From positions 7,391,001 to 7,455,000 of the forward strand of contig PUFA01000070.1 of the NCBI GenBank assembly GCA_003508835.1: a stretch of 64,000 nucleotides of DNA, given 5' to 3'. Source of the DNA: Eonycteris spelaea (Eukaryota > Chordata > Mammalia > Chiroptera > Pteropodidae). Positions within the stretch are counted from its first letter, which is position 1, and each line of letters begins with the position of its first letter. This document shows positions 47,571-60,339 of the stretch, one piece after another. The notes below the pieces were generated by a model. That model searched no databases. It saw nothing but the letters and a program-made list of their open reading frames with translations, and was not told the DNA's origin. The translations under genes were made by a program, and so were the position numbers.

Positions 47571-49549
47571 AAATGATATGAGATGAGAATGAATAGTAAA
47601 TATACTTAGTAAAGGTAAAAATGGCATACCACTGGTGAATATGGGTAATCTAATTTAAAAATGTATAGATTCAGTTAGTATTAAAGGTTGCTAAGTTTTG
47701 TCTTTGATTTTTTTTAATGCATTAGTTTATAGAACTCATAATTTTACATTTGGAATATGGAAAAAATGAGCAGGACTTTGAAATCCTGGGCAGGTGAATT
47801 TTGAAGGGGTTGGTACAAAGCTAATTTTTTTTTTCAACTTTTAGTGTTATTCAAAGAAATACACTGTGAAGGGTAGTCGACATTTTATATTTGGACTACA
47901 TATTTGAAGAGAATCTTGGAAATATTTAACCATAGAACAGATAAATGGGGTCTCAAATATGCCAGTCTAGAGTCTGAGGGCAAGATGAAAGTAAATGACA
48001 AATAAGTATCAAATTAATAATATATTCACAGCAAGAGCTGAAAAAATGATTAGCCATAAGCTATTTGTAATGAAAGTCTGGCAATTCATTGATTCTCTCT
48101 TATGCATATGGCTTTGCACACATGCACCACACACATAATCATCTGATAAGTGGATAGACAATTACCATGGCTGATGGGCATTTAATTATGGGCTTGAATT
48201 GCCTGTGTCAAATACAAGAGAGACACCTTTTAAAAGTGAACCTAGAAAATTCTTTCTCCACATCACACAGGGTAATTCCTTTTTCAAAATCTACCTCATA
48301 TCCCATAGTGTAAATATGGTAGTCTATGATGATTTGAGAATGAAAAGTAAGTGTATTCATTTTGAAGTCATGAGAAAATATCTTCTTTTATAGTCAACGT
48401 CTTGAGCTTTGTGGTAACAGAAATATTTTAAGTAGCAGAGTATAATCATTTAAATGTATTTTGATTTTTCAAAAGCCCAGTGCAAAACGCTAGTCAGAGA
48501 CTGAACTCCTCAGGTTTTTTTCTAGGACCTGTTGAAATGCGACCAGTGGAGAAAAAAAAAATGACCATGCAAATAAGAAACCCCCCTGTTGGTGTGCCAG
48601 GAAGAGGAGACAGGAACAAGGTCCAGGGTGGACAGTTGCTATTCATTTTCCCTAATCCCTGTCTCAGAAGGTACCCACAAGGGCAGCACTCCAAGCTGAT
48701 CTCTCCATTACTCATTACTGCTCATGACAAGATTCTTCAGCTGAAACTGGATCCACTTTCCCATACACTTTCAACCAGGAATTGTGTGATAATTAGAGAA
48801 TATGTTGCATTTTAAATACCATAATTCTGCCCGCACATGCAACTAGTAATTTGCTAACCACAAATGTGTTTGGCCTACACATTTTATCTCTGAACTCTTC
48901 GCTTTGACATTGTCTAAAATCATGACTCTAATGTGAAGCTAGATATAATAGTAAACCTTTCAGTGAAAGTTACCTAATACCATCAAAAAAATTAGAAAAA
49001 AGTGCCACATGTATCGTGCAAAATAGGTCTCATTGGTGAGAGTGGACTTCGATTGGAATTAATATCTGCAATTCTTCCTTTAAACACTAAATAGTGTGCT
49101 TTAATTATACTGTGGAAATCTAGTGACAACAGGAGGGTAAAACATCTTTTAAAATGAGCACTTTTTCACTTTCTTCTGAAGAAATAAAGTATGAATAGGA
49201 TAAAATAAATATGATAATGCAAATATTATTTTATGTTTTTTAATGTTATAACTACTTAATATTTCAGTTGCCTAGAATATCTAAGCTAATGATTGCTATC
49301 TGAATATATGCATTGGTTTTTTTCCTTTACAGAATAATATCAAGCTAAAAATAAAATTAATAACAATTCACATTAACCTTTGGGATTACTAATTACTAAT
49401 TAAATTGGCAAATGAGCCTCTGCCAGAAAATCTCATTCTAACTCTAAAAAAAAAAAACCAAAGGACTTTAAAGCAGCTTTATCAGGCCAAGAGATTGGGT
49501 AAAATATTAGCTAGATGTTATTATTTCTAAATGCATTTGTGCTTCCTCG

Positions 49550-49598
49550 TTTTTTTTTTTGTTGTTTTTTTTGTTTTGTTGTTTTGTTTTGTTTTTTA
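49550..49598. repeat. T-rich / (TTTTG)n low-complexity tract
   Basis: It generates a Phe/Cys-rich plus frame (49515-49718) that should not be taken as a gene. Confidence 0.85.
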
Positions 49599-49954
49599 GC
49601 TTGTCTCTTTGGCTACATTGTAATATATCACATATACTTTAGTTATTCCCGATGTGTCCTTCTTTGGTGTTTGGTAGATCATTCATTCATTCACTTGTTC
49701 ATTCTCTGTTTCTATTAGCTTTCTTTGGTTGCAATCTATCAAAATGAACTAAACCTGAAATGAATGAGTGATGAATGAATGGGACATGGGATAGCTCACA
49801 AAATCAAAGGAAAGGTGATATATCAGTTTTTGTTTGTTTGATTTGTTTGTTTTGTCAAAATCAGTTTTTTAATGATCTAAGAAGGAAAAGAGATCAATGC
49901 TCTATTCTCTTTAGGATACCATTGACCATTGTATTGGATGAATGTGCTCTAAAT

Positions 49955-49991
49955 TGTGTGTGTGGGGTGTGTGTGTGTGTGTATGTGTGTG
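49955..49991. repeat. (GT)n microsatellite
   Basis: Imperfect GT array broken by 'gggg' near 49964 and one 'at' near 49983. Confidence 0.9.
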
Positions 49992-50300
49992 ACTGAGAGA
50001 TGGAGAGAGGAAGGGGGAGGGCGAAACGGAGACTGAAGTAGCTTAGGAACATACAACATGCCCACCTCTTGGTTGGGGTGGGCAGCATCTTCATAGAAAT
50101 ACTCTTCAAGACCATATTCATTGGTGGACTTGTAGTTTCTCAAAACCAGTTTGAAAGTTCAGTTAACCAAATAATGGAGAACTGATGCTGGATAAATTAA
50201 AATAACTATATTCATTTCCTTTAAAGTACGTTTTGAATGTTCATTGATGTATTCTGAAAACGTACATGTATTTTAATTGCAATTTCTACCTTTTTAGGTC

Positions 50301-50500
50301 ATGTGCAAACAGAGGAACTCATCATATTTTTCTTGTAAGGACATTTGGATTATTTCTATGCATTTTTCCCCTATGCTGCTATAAGCAATGTTGTAATAAA
50401 CATACCAGCAATGTGTGTTTGTATACTTGTAGTTTTTACTCGGGGTAACTTTCTAAAGTGAAATTCTTGAGTCAAAGGATATACAAATTTTGCATATTGG
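50301..50500 (-). mobile_element. Old L1 ORF2 end fragment, antisense
   Basis: 'aaggacatttggattatttc' (50337), 'taagcaatgttgtaataaac' (50383) and 'tcttgagtcaaaggatatac' (50466) follow the inverted ORF2/3' junction of old L1s. Confidence 0.65.
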
Positions 50501-50758
50501 ATATATGTATGCAGAGGCATAGAAAAACAAAGAGAAGAATATATACCTAAACATAGTTGATGGCTTCTGCTGCAGCCTATTTGTAATCATGTCTATCATT
50601 AAAATAAAACCGGAAATTTACTCAGAGGAGAAAAAACTTTCTAGAATGTTTTCTTTGCCTCCTTGCTGCTCCTTCTCCACTAGAAACCTGACATTTCTTC
50701 TCAAGAATAATTTTAAATAGCCTAGTGTTCTTTTACTTAAAAACAACAACAAACTATA
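50501..50758. other. Unassigned short stretch
   Basis: Nothing recognisable is seen between the L1 fragment and the CT tract. Confidence 0.5.
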
Positions 50759-50759
50759 T

Positions 50760-50798
<39 letters not shown>

Positions 50799-50827
50799 CT
50801 CTCTCCTCTCTCTCTCTCTCCTCTTTT
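50759..50827. repeat. (CT)n tract, 69 pure pyrimidines
   Basis: CT units with occasional CC phase slips and no purine for 69 bases. Confidence 0.95.
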
Positions 50828-52129
50828 ATTTATATAATTTTTCTGATCTACTTGAAAGTAACCTGCAGATATAATACCTCTTTAGTCCTGTGATAAAGAA
50901 TCTGACTCCGTTTTCTAAGAACTTCGACTTCTGCCAGCTTTTAAACCTCATCCCCCTCTGAGAAAGCTGATGAGAAAGGCTGATGCTCTTTTCTTTGGTG
51001 TCATTGGGAGAGTCAGCCCATGAAAGCCCCTGCCCGTTGTGGAAACCCTCTGTCTGACCCACCCCAACCACAATTAAAACCCTTAGCCAAACTCCTATCC
51101 TTGGCTTCTCAGATATACTTGGGGAGATTGCCACTACTCTCCTTAAGATACATCAATTGAGTGATCACAACAAACTCTGAATATAATATTTTATACAATC
51201 ACAATATAATTATCAAAATCAAAATATTAACATTGATATGTTTTTATTATCTAATCCACAGACCCTATCCAGATCTTTTTATTTACCTCAATAACGTTTT
51301 TCAAATCCGAAGAATATCTTAGATTATTAGTCAGATGGCATGTATATTTACCTCCTTTATCTGGAACAGTTCCAGAGTCATTCTTTGTCATGACGCTGAC
51401 ATTTTTCAAGAGTACTGCTCAGTTATTTTATAGGCTGTTTCTCAACCTGGGTTTGATGTTTCTTCATAGTTAAATTTAGGCTGCGTTGTAATTGGAAGTT
51501 TCTTTTGTTTCTGTGTTTTGGCTTTGTGCGTTTTTTGACTTATAAAAGGGCTTTTGGTACTTCTATTATTTCTTGTATCTCTCAGGTAGAAATAAATTTC
51601 AATACAAATCAGACTTTAAAGTCTTGAATATCTAAAAGCTGAGACAAGCCTGCTGGATGATGTTTCCTATTGGTCGTCTTGTTATTGATTTAGAGGGTGG
51701 CATTTTCTGGGAGGTGGTAGATAAACATTGTACCATTTATTTGTACTTTTGAAAACTGTAAAAGTTTTCCTCTCGAGTCAGACTTGACTGAGATCTGACA
51801 TAAGAGATGCCTTGTTAAAACTTCTTGAACAAATCTCTTTCTGAGTCTTTTGTTAAGTTACCCTAGAAATTCAAAGACCTACCAAACACTAAAAGGAGAG
51901 GTGTGGTTTCTAGTAATTATAACACTATTACTAGATGTTGCATTGATCAACGTCTTCCATATTTTAATGCAGACCTTTTTGGGGGTTATCATAAGAAACA
52001 TATACTCATTTCATAATCAAAACATTTATAAGATAAAGCTTTTGACATTAAAAAATCATCAAACCTACACCTGACCAAAACTATCTCTTATTCTAATTAG
52101 TATTCTCTCTTTCCTTTTGAGGTAAGTTT
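50828..52129. other. Unassigned AT-rich sequence
   Basis: No gene or confident repeat is seen. The 102-codon minus frame at 50826-51134 begins against the CT tract and lacks family features. Confidence 0.5.
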
Positions 52130-52734
52130 CTTTTCTAGTGAGCTAAGATCTTGAAGAGCAGTGTCCGCTTGATGCCTCCACACCCTCATGTCCCATTCAG
52201 TTCTGCAGTAACCTTCTCAGCGTCAGTTCCTTGTCGTCTCTGTGGCACTTTATCAGTTTCAGTCGCTTCTTCTTTTGGCATCTGATTGAACCTTGTCTTT
52301 ATTTGAATGGTTGCTCTTCCTTCAGGGTCCTACACATGTCTTTCTCTTCACTGTTCAATGAATTCATACACTTCTGCGGGTTCCACTTCCACTTTTCCAT
52401 AAAGATCCAATATCCAAACCTATAGCCTAGTTCTCTATCCTAAACTCCAGGATCTTAGGCCTAGTGCACTTTTCTACTATAAAGACTCACAAGCACTTCA
52501 ACTGCAGTCATTACCTCTGTCCTGCCCTTCACCTGCTTGTGTACTCAGTACTCTCTCAATGATCCTAAGATTATTCAATCATTCAAGTCAGAAAGTAAGA
52601 ATGATAATAGATCCTTCTCACATTCCCCACATTCAAGTCCTATTGAGCCCAGCTCCAATATATTTCTCAGATCTATTCTTTTCCTTCCTTTAAATCCCCT
52701 CTACTACCTGCCTATATGGAGAAATTTGACATCA
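52130..52734 (+). mobile_element. Diverged L2 LINE segment, sense
   Basis: 'aatgataatagatccttctc' (52602), 'attcaagtcctattgagccc' (52632) and 'ctccaatatatttctcagat' (52654) align in order with the inner 3' third of L2. Upstream support is weaker. The plus frame 52537-52776 lies within it and is not a gene. Confidence 0.45.
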
Positions 52735-52985
52735 ATTCACAAAAATCCCATTCACTATACATTTCATAAAGTTTAGTTCTAGTTTTTTTCCTATCAGTTT
52801 TCAAATACCTCCACACTTGAAAAATTCCCACTACCTTCCTGAGAACATTCATAATAAATTTATACAATATTTGGTGAAATATTCTGAAACTTTCTCACTG
52901 AAAAAAAAAAATCAGAGAAAATGGCTGAAAGATACGAACATTCACATTATCATGATCCATTGATTTAGAATGAGTGTCCAGCTCT
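52735..52985 (+). repeat. Copy A of an unidentified ~250 bp sequence pair
   Basis: It shares ordered blocks with 55497-55740: 'ccattcactata' (52749), 'ctttctcactg' versus 'tttttcatctag', and 'aaaatggctgaaagata' (52919), with a moderately conserved stretch between. The sequence itself is not recognised. Confidence 0.65.
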
Positions 52986-53860
52986 TAGTGAAAATAATTA
53001 AGGCATACAAACACTGCTTTTTATATATTTTTTCTGACAGTGAAAGAACATCATATTCTGTTGTTTTTCCTGGCATTATTCTTCACATTTAATTTATTTT
53101 CCTATATAAATATCCATTTCTTACACTTTGTTATTGCACAAATGACTTCTCAATGGCCAGTGCTGATCTAGGAACCACTCAAAAGCTTAGTGTTTGACTG
53201 TACGTTGTTAAAGTCTGATTCCAAATGTTTGCAAATATGTTTGTGTTTGATTAACTTAATCTAAAACTTCAAACAAAAAATAAAACTCAGAAAAGAAAAA
53301 TCCCATTCATCAGAGAGCAAAATATAAGCTGATCTGTTTGGATCTATGTTTCCTATTAGATCACATAGTACTTCAAAGTTGAGATTAACTTTTCAAAATG
53401 TATCTGTACTACATGCATAGCTTCATAATGAGCGTTCCAGCTTGTCTGGGAAAGTCTTGCCACTATTATACCTTCTTCTGCAGCATTTTACAGTAATGAG
53501 GTGAGACAAAAAATAATTTTTCCTCAAACTTCCAAAAAATGACACACCTGAAGAAATACTTCCATCAGAATGATTTCAGCAAAGATTTAGAGAATTATTA
53601 TTCATAAGGTCCAGTAAGAATTAGGATTGTTTAATATTTCTCAGAATATCACTAAGAACACTAGTCATTGCTGCAACATTTTTTAAAATATATTTCCTTC
53701 AACATTGTGTGCAGTTAACAAAAATTCTTTAGAAATGCAAATTTGTGTATCCAAAGTACTTATACTAAAACACAAGATTCAGATAAGATAGGGCAGAGCT
53801 AAAAAATAACAATCTTTTGAGTTCTGACAATGATGAAGAGAAAGAAAATGTTGATAAGAA
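52986..53860. other. Unassigned AT-rich sequence
   Basis: Nothing recognisable is seen. Confidence 0.5.
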
Positions 53861-53934
53861 TCTATCTATTTATCTATCTATCTATCTATCTATCTATCAT
53901 CTATCCATCTATCTATCATCTATCATCTATCTAG
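53861..53934. repeat. Compound (CTAT)n/(CTATCAT)n microsatellite
   Basis: Perfect CTAT units followed by units with CAT interruptions. It is the complement of the GATA arrays elsewhere in the window. Confidence 0.95.
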
Positions 53935-54876
53935 ATTGAGAGAGAGATTAAGACCAAGATTTGATACAGAACAATTAATGATATAATCAATTTATTATGA
54001 TATTGCTGCTTGGCTAGTATTGGTTCCAGATGATTTGCTAGTAAATTTAGTTAAGAGATGAAGTGAATCTACTCAGATTAAAGATGGACCTTTCCAGTTC
54101 AATGAGGAGATTAAAAATAGCAGAGAAGGTGGTTGACACATGACAGTTTCATGGTTTTATAAATCTTTATCAAATGGCAAAAAGCAAAAGTTCAGAAACT
54201 CAGTCAAAAATCAAAAATTTATTTGTTTCCTTTTCATTGCAGACTGTTGGCAGATATCAGCTTTATAACTAGCTTTAAAACATAGTGGAAATTCAATTCA
54301 AAATCTTTAAACTTAATATTTATGAACATTTCTGCTACTTAGAAAAATCAGCAATGGTACTGAGAATCCAAAATAAAATTGTTGCTAAAACCTATCATAC
54401 GGAAATAAATAAAAAGAGAAAAAATGGGGAGACATTTTACATCGTCTCTTTGACATAATGTTTTTAGCTACACAATACCTTCTGTTCCATGGTCATAGAC
54501 AGGATGTCATCTATAAACAAGGAACTTTTTGGAGTTGGTAGAATTATTCTCATTACAACCCTAATGTGAAGGCATATTTTGTTAAAATTAAACATGTTAT
54601 TTCTTCTGAAGGGAAAATAATTTATTTGTCTTCACAAATCATCTTCTAGGAAATTAAATAAAAATTGTAGCGTATATTAAAATATATACATATTTTTTAA
54701 TAGCTGAGCTAACGCAAAGGGTGGATTGTCAATCACACTCTCAAGAATCAGAGATTTTACCCAATAATAACCTTACTAATAGCTTTAACAAGAGAGACAA
54801 TTAAAGGGCTCAGCTGGAGCAGAGGGGTCTGGAACCTCTCATTTGTCTCCATGAGTCCATTTTTTCCACATTAAAT
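53935..54876. other. Unassigned AT-rich sequence
   Basis: Nothing recognisable is seen. Confidence 0.5.
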
Positions 54877-54887
54877 ACACACACACA

Positions 54888-54942
<55 letters not shown>
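54877..54942. repeat. (CA)n microsatellite
   Basis: About 33 dinucleotide units with a single CC interruption near 54894. Confidence 0.95.
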
Positions 54943-54946
<4 letters not shown>

Positions 54947-55496
54947 GACAGGTTCTCCATGAGGTTTTTTTTTTTTTGATTCCTCACACTACAAGGAACA
55001 TTTAACTTATGAAATATTTCTATTTATCCCTCAGAATGTAGTACATGGTTTAGGTGAAATTCTCTAGGGAGTCATGCCTCATAGGTTATGGATTTATTTA
55101 TTATAAGTAATCCTTTAGCCAGAGACATCCTACTGATCAGAGGTCTTCGTCCTAATAAATATCATTAGTTTATTTACATGGAGGTCTACTTGATAAGAGC
55201 ACAGACTATCTTCATTTCTTGCCCTGAGAGTGTGCCTCATTCCTTTAAAGAGAATAAGTGGAACTTAAGCCATCTCTGTATTACTTTCCTCAAACTAGCA
55301 TGCTACATGTTTCACATGCTGAACAAATGTGCAAGGTAGAAGGAATATTGATACTAAAGATAATAGATAATAAAATTGAAATAAAGGAATCTTTCTTGGA
55401 CTTTTTCACCATCTGAAAATACTGCTTGTAAACTAACAAGAGAGACTTTGAAACAATGGATATTGATAGGTGGAAAATAATGTTAAACTTGGCAGA
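54943..55496. other. Unassigned sequence
   Basis: A T-run lies near 54966-54977. Nothing else is recognisable. Confidence 0.5.
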
Positions 55497-55740
55497 GATT
55501 CATAAAAATCTCCATTCACTATAAATCTAGAAATTTCAGTATTGCCTTTGTTTCTTCTAGCAACTTTCAAATGTCTCCAGAGTTAAAATTCTTCCATGAA
55601 ATATCTTCACCAGAAAATTCATCATAAATTTCTATTATACTTGATAAAATATTCTAGATTTTTCATCTAGAAAAATAAAGAAAATGGCTGAAAGATAGCA
55701 AACATTATTTAGTCCATTGTTCTAGAACAAATTTCTTTTC
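55497..55740 (+). repeat. Copy B of an unidentified ~250 bp sequence pair
   Basis: It aligns in the same orientation with 52735-52985 from 'attca(t/c)aaaaatc' through 'aaaatggctgaaagata' (near 55680), with small gaps. Sequence outside these limits is not obviously related. Confidence 0.65.
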
Positions 55741-55789
55741 TTAGTGACACTTGACTTGAATTATTCAAATATTACTCATTCCTTTGCTG

Positions 55790-55819
55790 TTTTGTTTTGT
55801 TTTGTTTGTTTTGTTTTGT
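55790..55819. repeat. (TTTTG)n microsatellite
   Basis: About six units, one of them shortened. Confidence 0.85.
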
Positions 55820-56989
55820 GAATTTCAATGAACTGATGTTTCTTGGTAAAAATACCCTCCAAATCTTTAAAAAGAAATTAGAATAACTAAGAACTAGCTG
55901 CTGGTTTCACAACTAACTTGCAAACAACTATACGTTTTCTCCAAATTTCTGGAAGACAAAAAGAAAAAAAGCACAAATGTTTATTCAGTGTTCTTTGTAC
56001 CCTTCTAAAAATTTGTACTTTAATCTTTTAATACACTAATATAATAATTATTGTGTAATAATATTCAGTAACAATAAGTTAATTTTAATAAAATCAAATA
56101 CTTGCCAAAGGTACCATTAAGCAACTACTAAGTTATATCATTTATGTAACATTCTACTTTATCGATTTGTTCTATTGACCTTAAACCAATAGCCAGATAT
56201 TTCTCCAGCAAAAATGAGTTTTTTGGAAACAACAAGAATCGCAGTTCAGGACATGCAGTCTACTGGCAAACCACACTCATGTTCCCAGAAACAAAGAGAG
56301 AAAATTCTACAATAGAAGAGAACAGGAAGTTTTCATAAGCTTACGAAAAGAGTTCTTCCTGTTGGGCTCTGCCATTGACATAGGGAGTGAGAGCTCTTCT
56401 ACTAACTCTCTCAACTCAATTTAAATGTGATTTTTGTCCATTAGTCTTCAGTTTTAAAACAAAAATTTTTAAGTAAATTGTATTTTAAAGACATAGTTTA
56501 CATTGGTAAAGTATATAAACTAAAACTGCCAAATATAATTGAGAAGTCTCCATAATAATAGATATGTTTTTGTTGCACGTTTGTACTAATGGTGATTAAA
56601 TGTAGCTATGCTATTGTCCAATACCTCTAAATATCTGAATTAGCCTACTTAGGAATTGCCAGAAATACTCTTGCCATAAAAATTGCTAGAATTTATTTGA
56701 CAGGAAAATAAATGCAATATGTGCCCTACAATGCATTTTTAATGGTCTATGAACATTCTCAGTCTAACCACAGACTATTAGTCTATTCCCTGATGGCTAA
56801 TATTTCAACTTAGTATGTAAGACAGTCTTCTCAAAGTATCCTACACCCTTAGCAAGTATTTTCCAAAAAGCTTGCCAAAACAAAAATACTTCTGCTCATC
56901 TATTACCATTTATATATACCCATATTGCTTGCTCACATCAGTAACACTCTACTTAGGCTGACTTATCATAATTCACAACATGTTATCTT
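55820..56989. other. Unassigned AT-rich sequence
   Basis: Nothing recognisable is seen. Confidence 0.5.
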
Positions 56990-57240
56990 TTTCATTTATT
57001 CCATCTTTCATTCAAGAAATATTTACTAAGTACCTTTTAAATGCCAGTAAGGTGCTGAGAATACAAAGATAAAAAATGTGATTTCTTTCTTTAACAAAGT
57101 AGTGTCTGAGTGGATAGGCAGACAAATAAATAATAGGTTTTGGTAGGTACCAACACAGACTCCTTGAGGGGTGATAAAGTATCTATCAGAGAGTTTACTC
57201 TGAACACTTGAGAGTTTGAAGGACAGTAGGACATGGAAAG
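56990..57240 (-). mobile_element. L2 LINE 3' end, antisense
   Basis: 'tttcattcaagaaatattta' (57006), 'taccttttaaatgccagtaa' (57031), 'gtgctgagaatacaaagat' (57052) and 'ggcagacaaataaataatag' (57117) follow the inverted L2 3' region. Confidence 0.65.
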
Positions 57241-58633
57241 TTTTTACCTAAAATAAATAAAATCACATTTTCATTTTAAAAATCAACCTGGCCTCAATAT
57301 TAAATCTAGAAAGTCCAGTTAATAATCACAATTTGCATCTCATTAAAAGAAAAGAGCCTAGAAAGGAAAATTATAAATATGGCAAGTCGGTAGAAATGGC
57401 CATTCAAACTCTCATAGGCACCAAATATCAGATCGTTCACCTTGTCAGAAGGTGAAACCAATGTGTATTCATCTTTGTACACCAAACAAATGCTTTTTGA
57501 ACCAAACTTAAGGTAATATTTTTGAAATTTAAAATTTGAAGAAAAAATTATGAATTATCTATATATCCACTCCTCCCCACCCCAAAATAAACAAATGATG
57601 TAGAAGAAATGTGCTTTTATTAGTTTCCCAAATGAATTTATATTTATCTTTTGTTTCTTTTAGATTCAATGAAAGGCACCAAATGGTGAATAATATCTAT
57701 AAATTGGCAACTAAGAGAAGCAAATATCCAGAAAACACACAATCTTCAAAACTGGCTACTGAGAAATTCAGAACTGGCATAATTTATTCAACAAACATGT
57801 GCTGAGTGTTGTACTTTTCATTGAGCACTACAAATAAAAGATGGTAAGAATTTCTAATTTAAAGTAAAATAATAACTATGGAAATTGCCAGTTTTTCTTT
57901 CTTAGACTTCCTACTCTCCCATTTTTTTCTGTTTTGTTGTTGTTATTGTTCAATCTCTTTAGCCCTCATGCTGCAAAAGGGGATTACAACAAAACTTGCT
58001 GTAGGGCTGGAGAGATCTGATAAGAGGGTCATCACCTCCCCTGTATTAAGTGATTTCCTTTTGAGAGCTCCCCTGCCTGAAAGAAGAAGCTGGAGGAATC
58101 AGCAAGATTGAAGAATAGGTTAGCTCTGGTGACAAGGTTTTTGACAAGGTTTTCTGAAAATTTTGGATGATATAGTGTCTAACAATGACCTGAATGCTTC
58201 TATGGTTACCATAGCACAAAACGTTTCCCAAATAAGGTTCCTATGATAGTTACTTCTACTTTTGATGCTATAGGTTGCTTGGTACACTAAGCTTAAATGA
58301 ATTGGGTGATTACGCTGAGGTATGGGAGAAAAATGTTTGTAGCCACTATGATCGTTATGACCATGTTATGGCCATGAAGTTAGCATCACAGAGTTTTAGA
58401 AGACTCATTCTGATACCTGACTCTTGAAGCTTCGGGGTGTAAATTAAATATATATTATATTAGTGAATACCTGGCTTTCAATAAATAATCAAGAAATGAG
58501 GGCTATTATAATTATAACTATTTCTAGCTCCTCCTCCTCCCCTTCCTTCATGAAGGACAATGTTTTAACTGCAAGTCCCAATTATTCCTAACTTAATCCA
58601 AAAATTGAAATGATTAATTTTCTGATTTTCTAG
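57241..58633. other. Unassigned sequence upstream of the exon-like segment
   Basis: No gene is demonstrated. A splice-acceptor-like site ends at 57663 ('cttttgtttcttttag'), and the 64-codon plus frame over 57611-57805 crosses it. A short L2-like end seems to start near 57778. Confidence 0.4.
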
Positions 58634-58748
58634 GTATGACAATGCAAACAAGAAAGAAGCAATAGCATTTATCAATGGCTTAAAGATTGTAAATAATATT
58701 CAGCTCCCTCCTCTTCCAAACTATAATAGCCCAAGACAAAGACCATAA
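58634..58748 (+). other. Exon-like segment (candidate terminal coding exon or pseudogene piece)
   Basis: A good acceptor-like context ('tctgattttctag', AG at 58632-58633, branch-like 'tgattaat' upstream) is followed by one spare base and 37 codons to a stop at 58746-58748. The peptide starts YDNANKKEAIAF and ends LPPLPNYNSPRQRP. It is basic and proline-rich at the end and not low-complexity. An AATAAA overlaps the stop (58747-58752). I do not recognise the protein, and no partner exon is convincing. An open stretch of 37 codons is easily reached by chance, so this stays a candidate only. Confidence 0.2.
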
Positions 58749-59499
58749 TAAAAAATGTCTCGTGGTCATGGTAGCCATTCTGCTCTGAAGTGGATTCATC
58801 CCAAGGTACACTGTGGTTATTCCTTTTTCTTTTTAAGCCTGTAGCACTGGGGATATTTCAAGCAATCAGCTAACTTACCCTCAAAAGGAAAAAAAATCAA
58901 GTAGTGGTGGATAGACGGTGGGTGGATCAGAATGCTGAGAAATATTCACCACAAGGATAAATGCTTAGACATTTATAAAAATTAAGTTATTATTCTTAGT
59001 CTGCCTCTTTTTTTCCCTCTTCCTACCTCCCACCCAAGTTGAAACAAGGATTTTATTACCAAGCAAAGTTTGAGTGTTGTAAAACGAAGAACCCAAGATC
59101 TGATGGTGGCTTATTTCATTTTTTTTTAAGAAAAACATATGTTATAGCTCTGTAAACTGATCCTGTAAGATTCACCTGTTAGATGCATTGAGGCCCAAAG
59201 TAAAGATACCTTTTTGAAAATTTATGAAAATACATTTAAATAAAATGAATTCAGAGAATGAGATAGTCCAGAACTGAGTCTGTTATAATCTTAGAATTCT
59301 CACCATAAATTCTAACCATATGCTATTTTACAATGACTGTATTATTTCAGAACACTTTGATATTAGTAACTACTTTATTTCTTATTCTTAATGTCTTGTG
59401 ATGTATTGGGGATATGAGGTTTTCTTTCCATACTCTAGAAGGTACACACAAAAAAAGTAATGAATCTCAGAAAAGTCACATATTTAGTAGACCTAGAAA
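58749..59499. other. Unassigned AT-rich sequence
   Basis: Nothing recognisable is seen. Confidence 0.5.
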
Positions 59500-59595
59500 G
59501 TTTTATTTATTCATTCCTCAATTATTAACTGGACACCCAAATAATTACCAGGTATTATTCAAAGCACTGGGGCTATACAGGTGAGAGAAGGATTC
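59500..59595 (-). mobile_element. Short L2 3' end, antisense
   Basis: 'ttatttattcattcctcaat' and 'attcaaagcactggggctat' (59557) match the inverted L2 end. Confidence 0.6.
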
Positions 59596-60339
59596 GTTTT
59601 CTGGATTTGAATGACCGTTTTAGTATGTTTATTAGAATTCACAATTCTAAATGTGGTTTGTTCACCCATCATTTCAAACAAATTACTGCAAACAAGGCCT
59701 GAGAGTGTTAACATATATTCAGACAGCTGCACACACTAATGGGGACAGATGTGGTTTCAACAGTTCTCTGATTGTCTGAATTCTTTTTTAACACTGGTGT
59801 TAGAGAACACTGGCCCACCTTTATGAGCATGAGATCACCTTAACATTTGCTGCCTATAATTTTGAATAAAGGGCCAGCCAAACCTGGGTGGGAATTGACC
59901 TCAAGATTTAGGTTTCGTGTGTGTTCGTGCGTGTGTGTATGTGTGGCCACCTGCATTTGAACTCATTCATCTCCATCAAGTTTAATAAGCTGAGGGAAGG
60001 GGAGAATCCATTAATGGAACTGAAAGTTTTTCTCTTCAAAAGGAACTTGTTAAGAAAACAAAGCAGTCTTAAAACACACACATACACACACGTGGAAGCA
60101 AGATTTGGCACAACATAAAAAATAATAAAGCTGGAAACGTTTTTCTTTAGACTCTAGTGCTTATTAAACATTTAAAATAAATCCAATGAAAATAGTTCAG
60201 GTATGACTTTGTGGCAAAACCATAAGACTGTTTCTTAAACTTTAAACACAAAATATTTCCAGATATATTTTATGCCATTTTTATTGTCTAAAAAGTGAGC
60301 ATAAAAAAAAATTATCCAAATAAGTAGATTTTGCTTTTA
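59596..60339. other. Unassigned sequence with short GT/CA runs
   Basis: GT-rich near 59917-59945 and CA-rich at 60074-60091. The two runs lie in opposite orientations 130 bases apart, which is why similar frames are open on both strands. No gene is seen. Confidence 0.5.

Larger units (their letters stand above)
47571..50300. other. Unassigned AT-rich sequence with simple repeats
   Basis: No gene is seen. The 111-codon plus frame 48480-48815 and the overlapping 73-codon minus frame have no recognisable domain. Simple repeats are listed separately. Confidence 0.5.

Noticed and set aside
57664..57803. Upstream partner exon for the 58634 segment
   Set aside because: The acceptor-like site is good, but the only donor before the stop is a weak 'gtgaat' at 57683. 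The next good donor (57841) lies beyond the stop.
58755..58806. Second small exon reading MSRGHGSHSALKWIHPK before a 'gtacac' donor
   Set aside because: It lies directly downstream of two in-frame stops with no acceptor, and is short enough to be chance.
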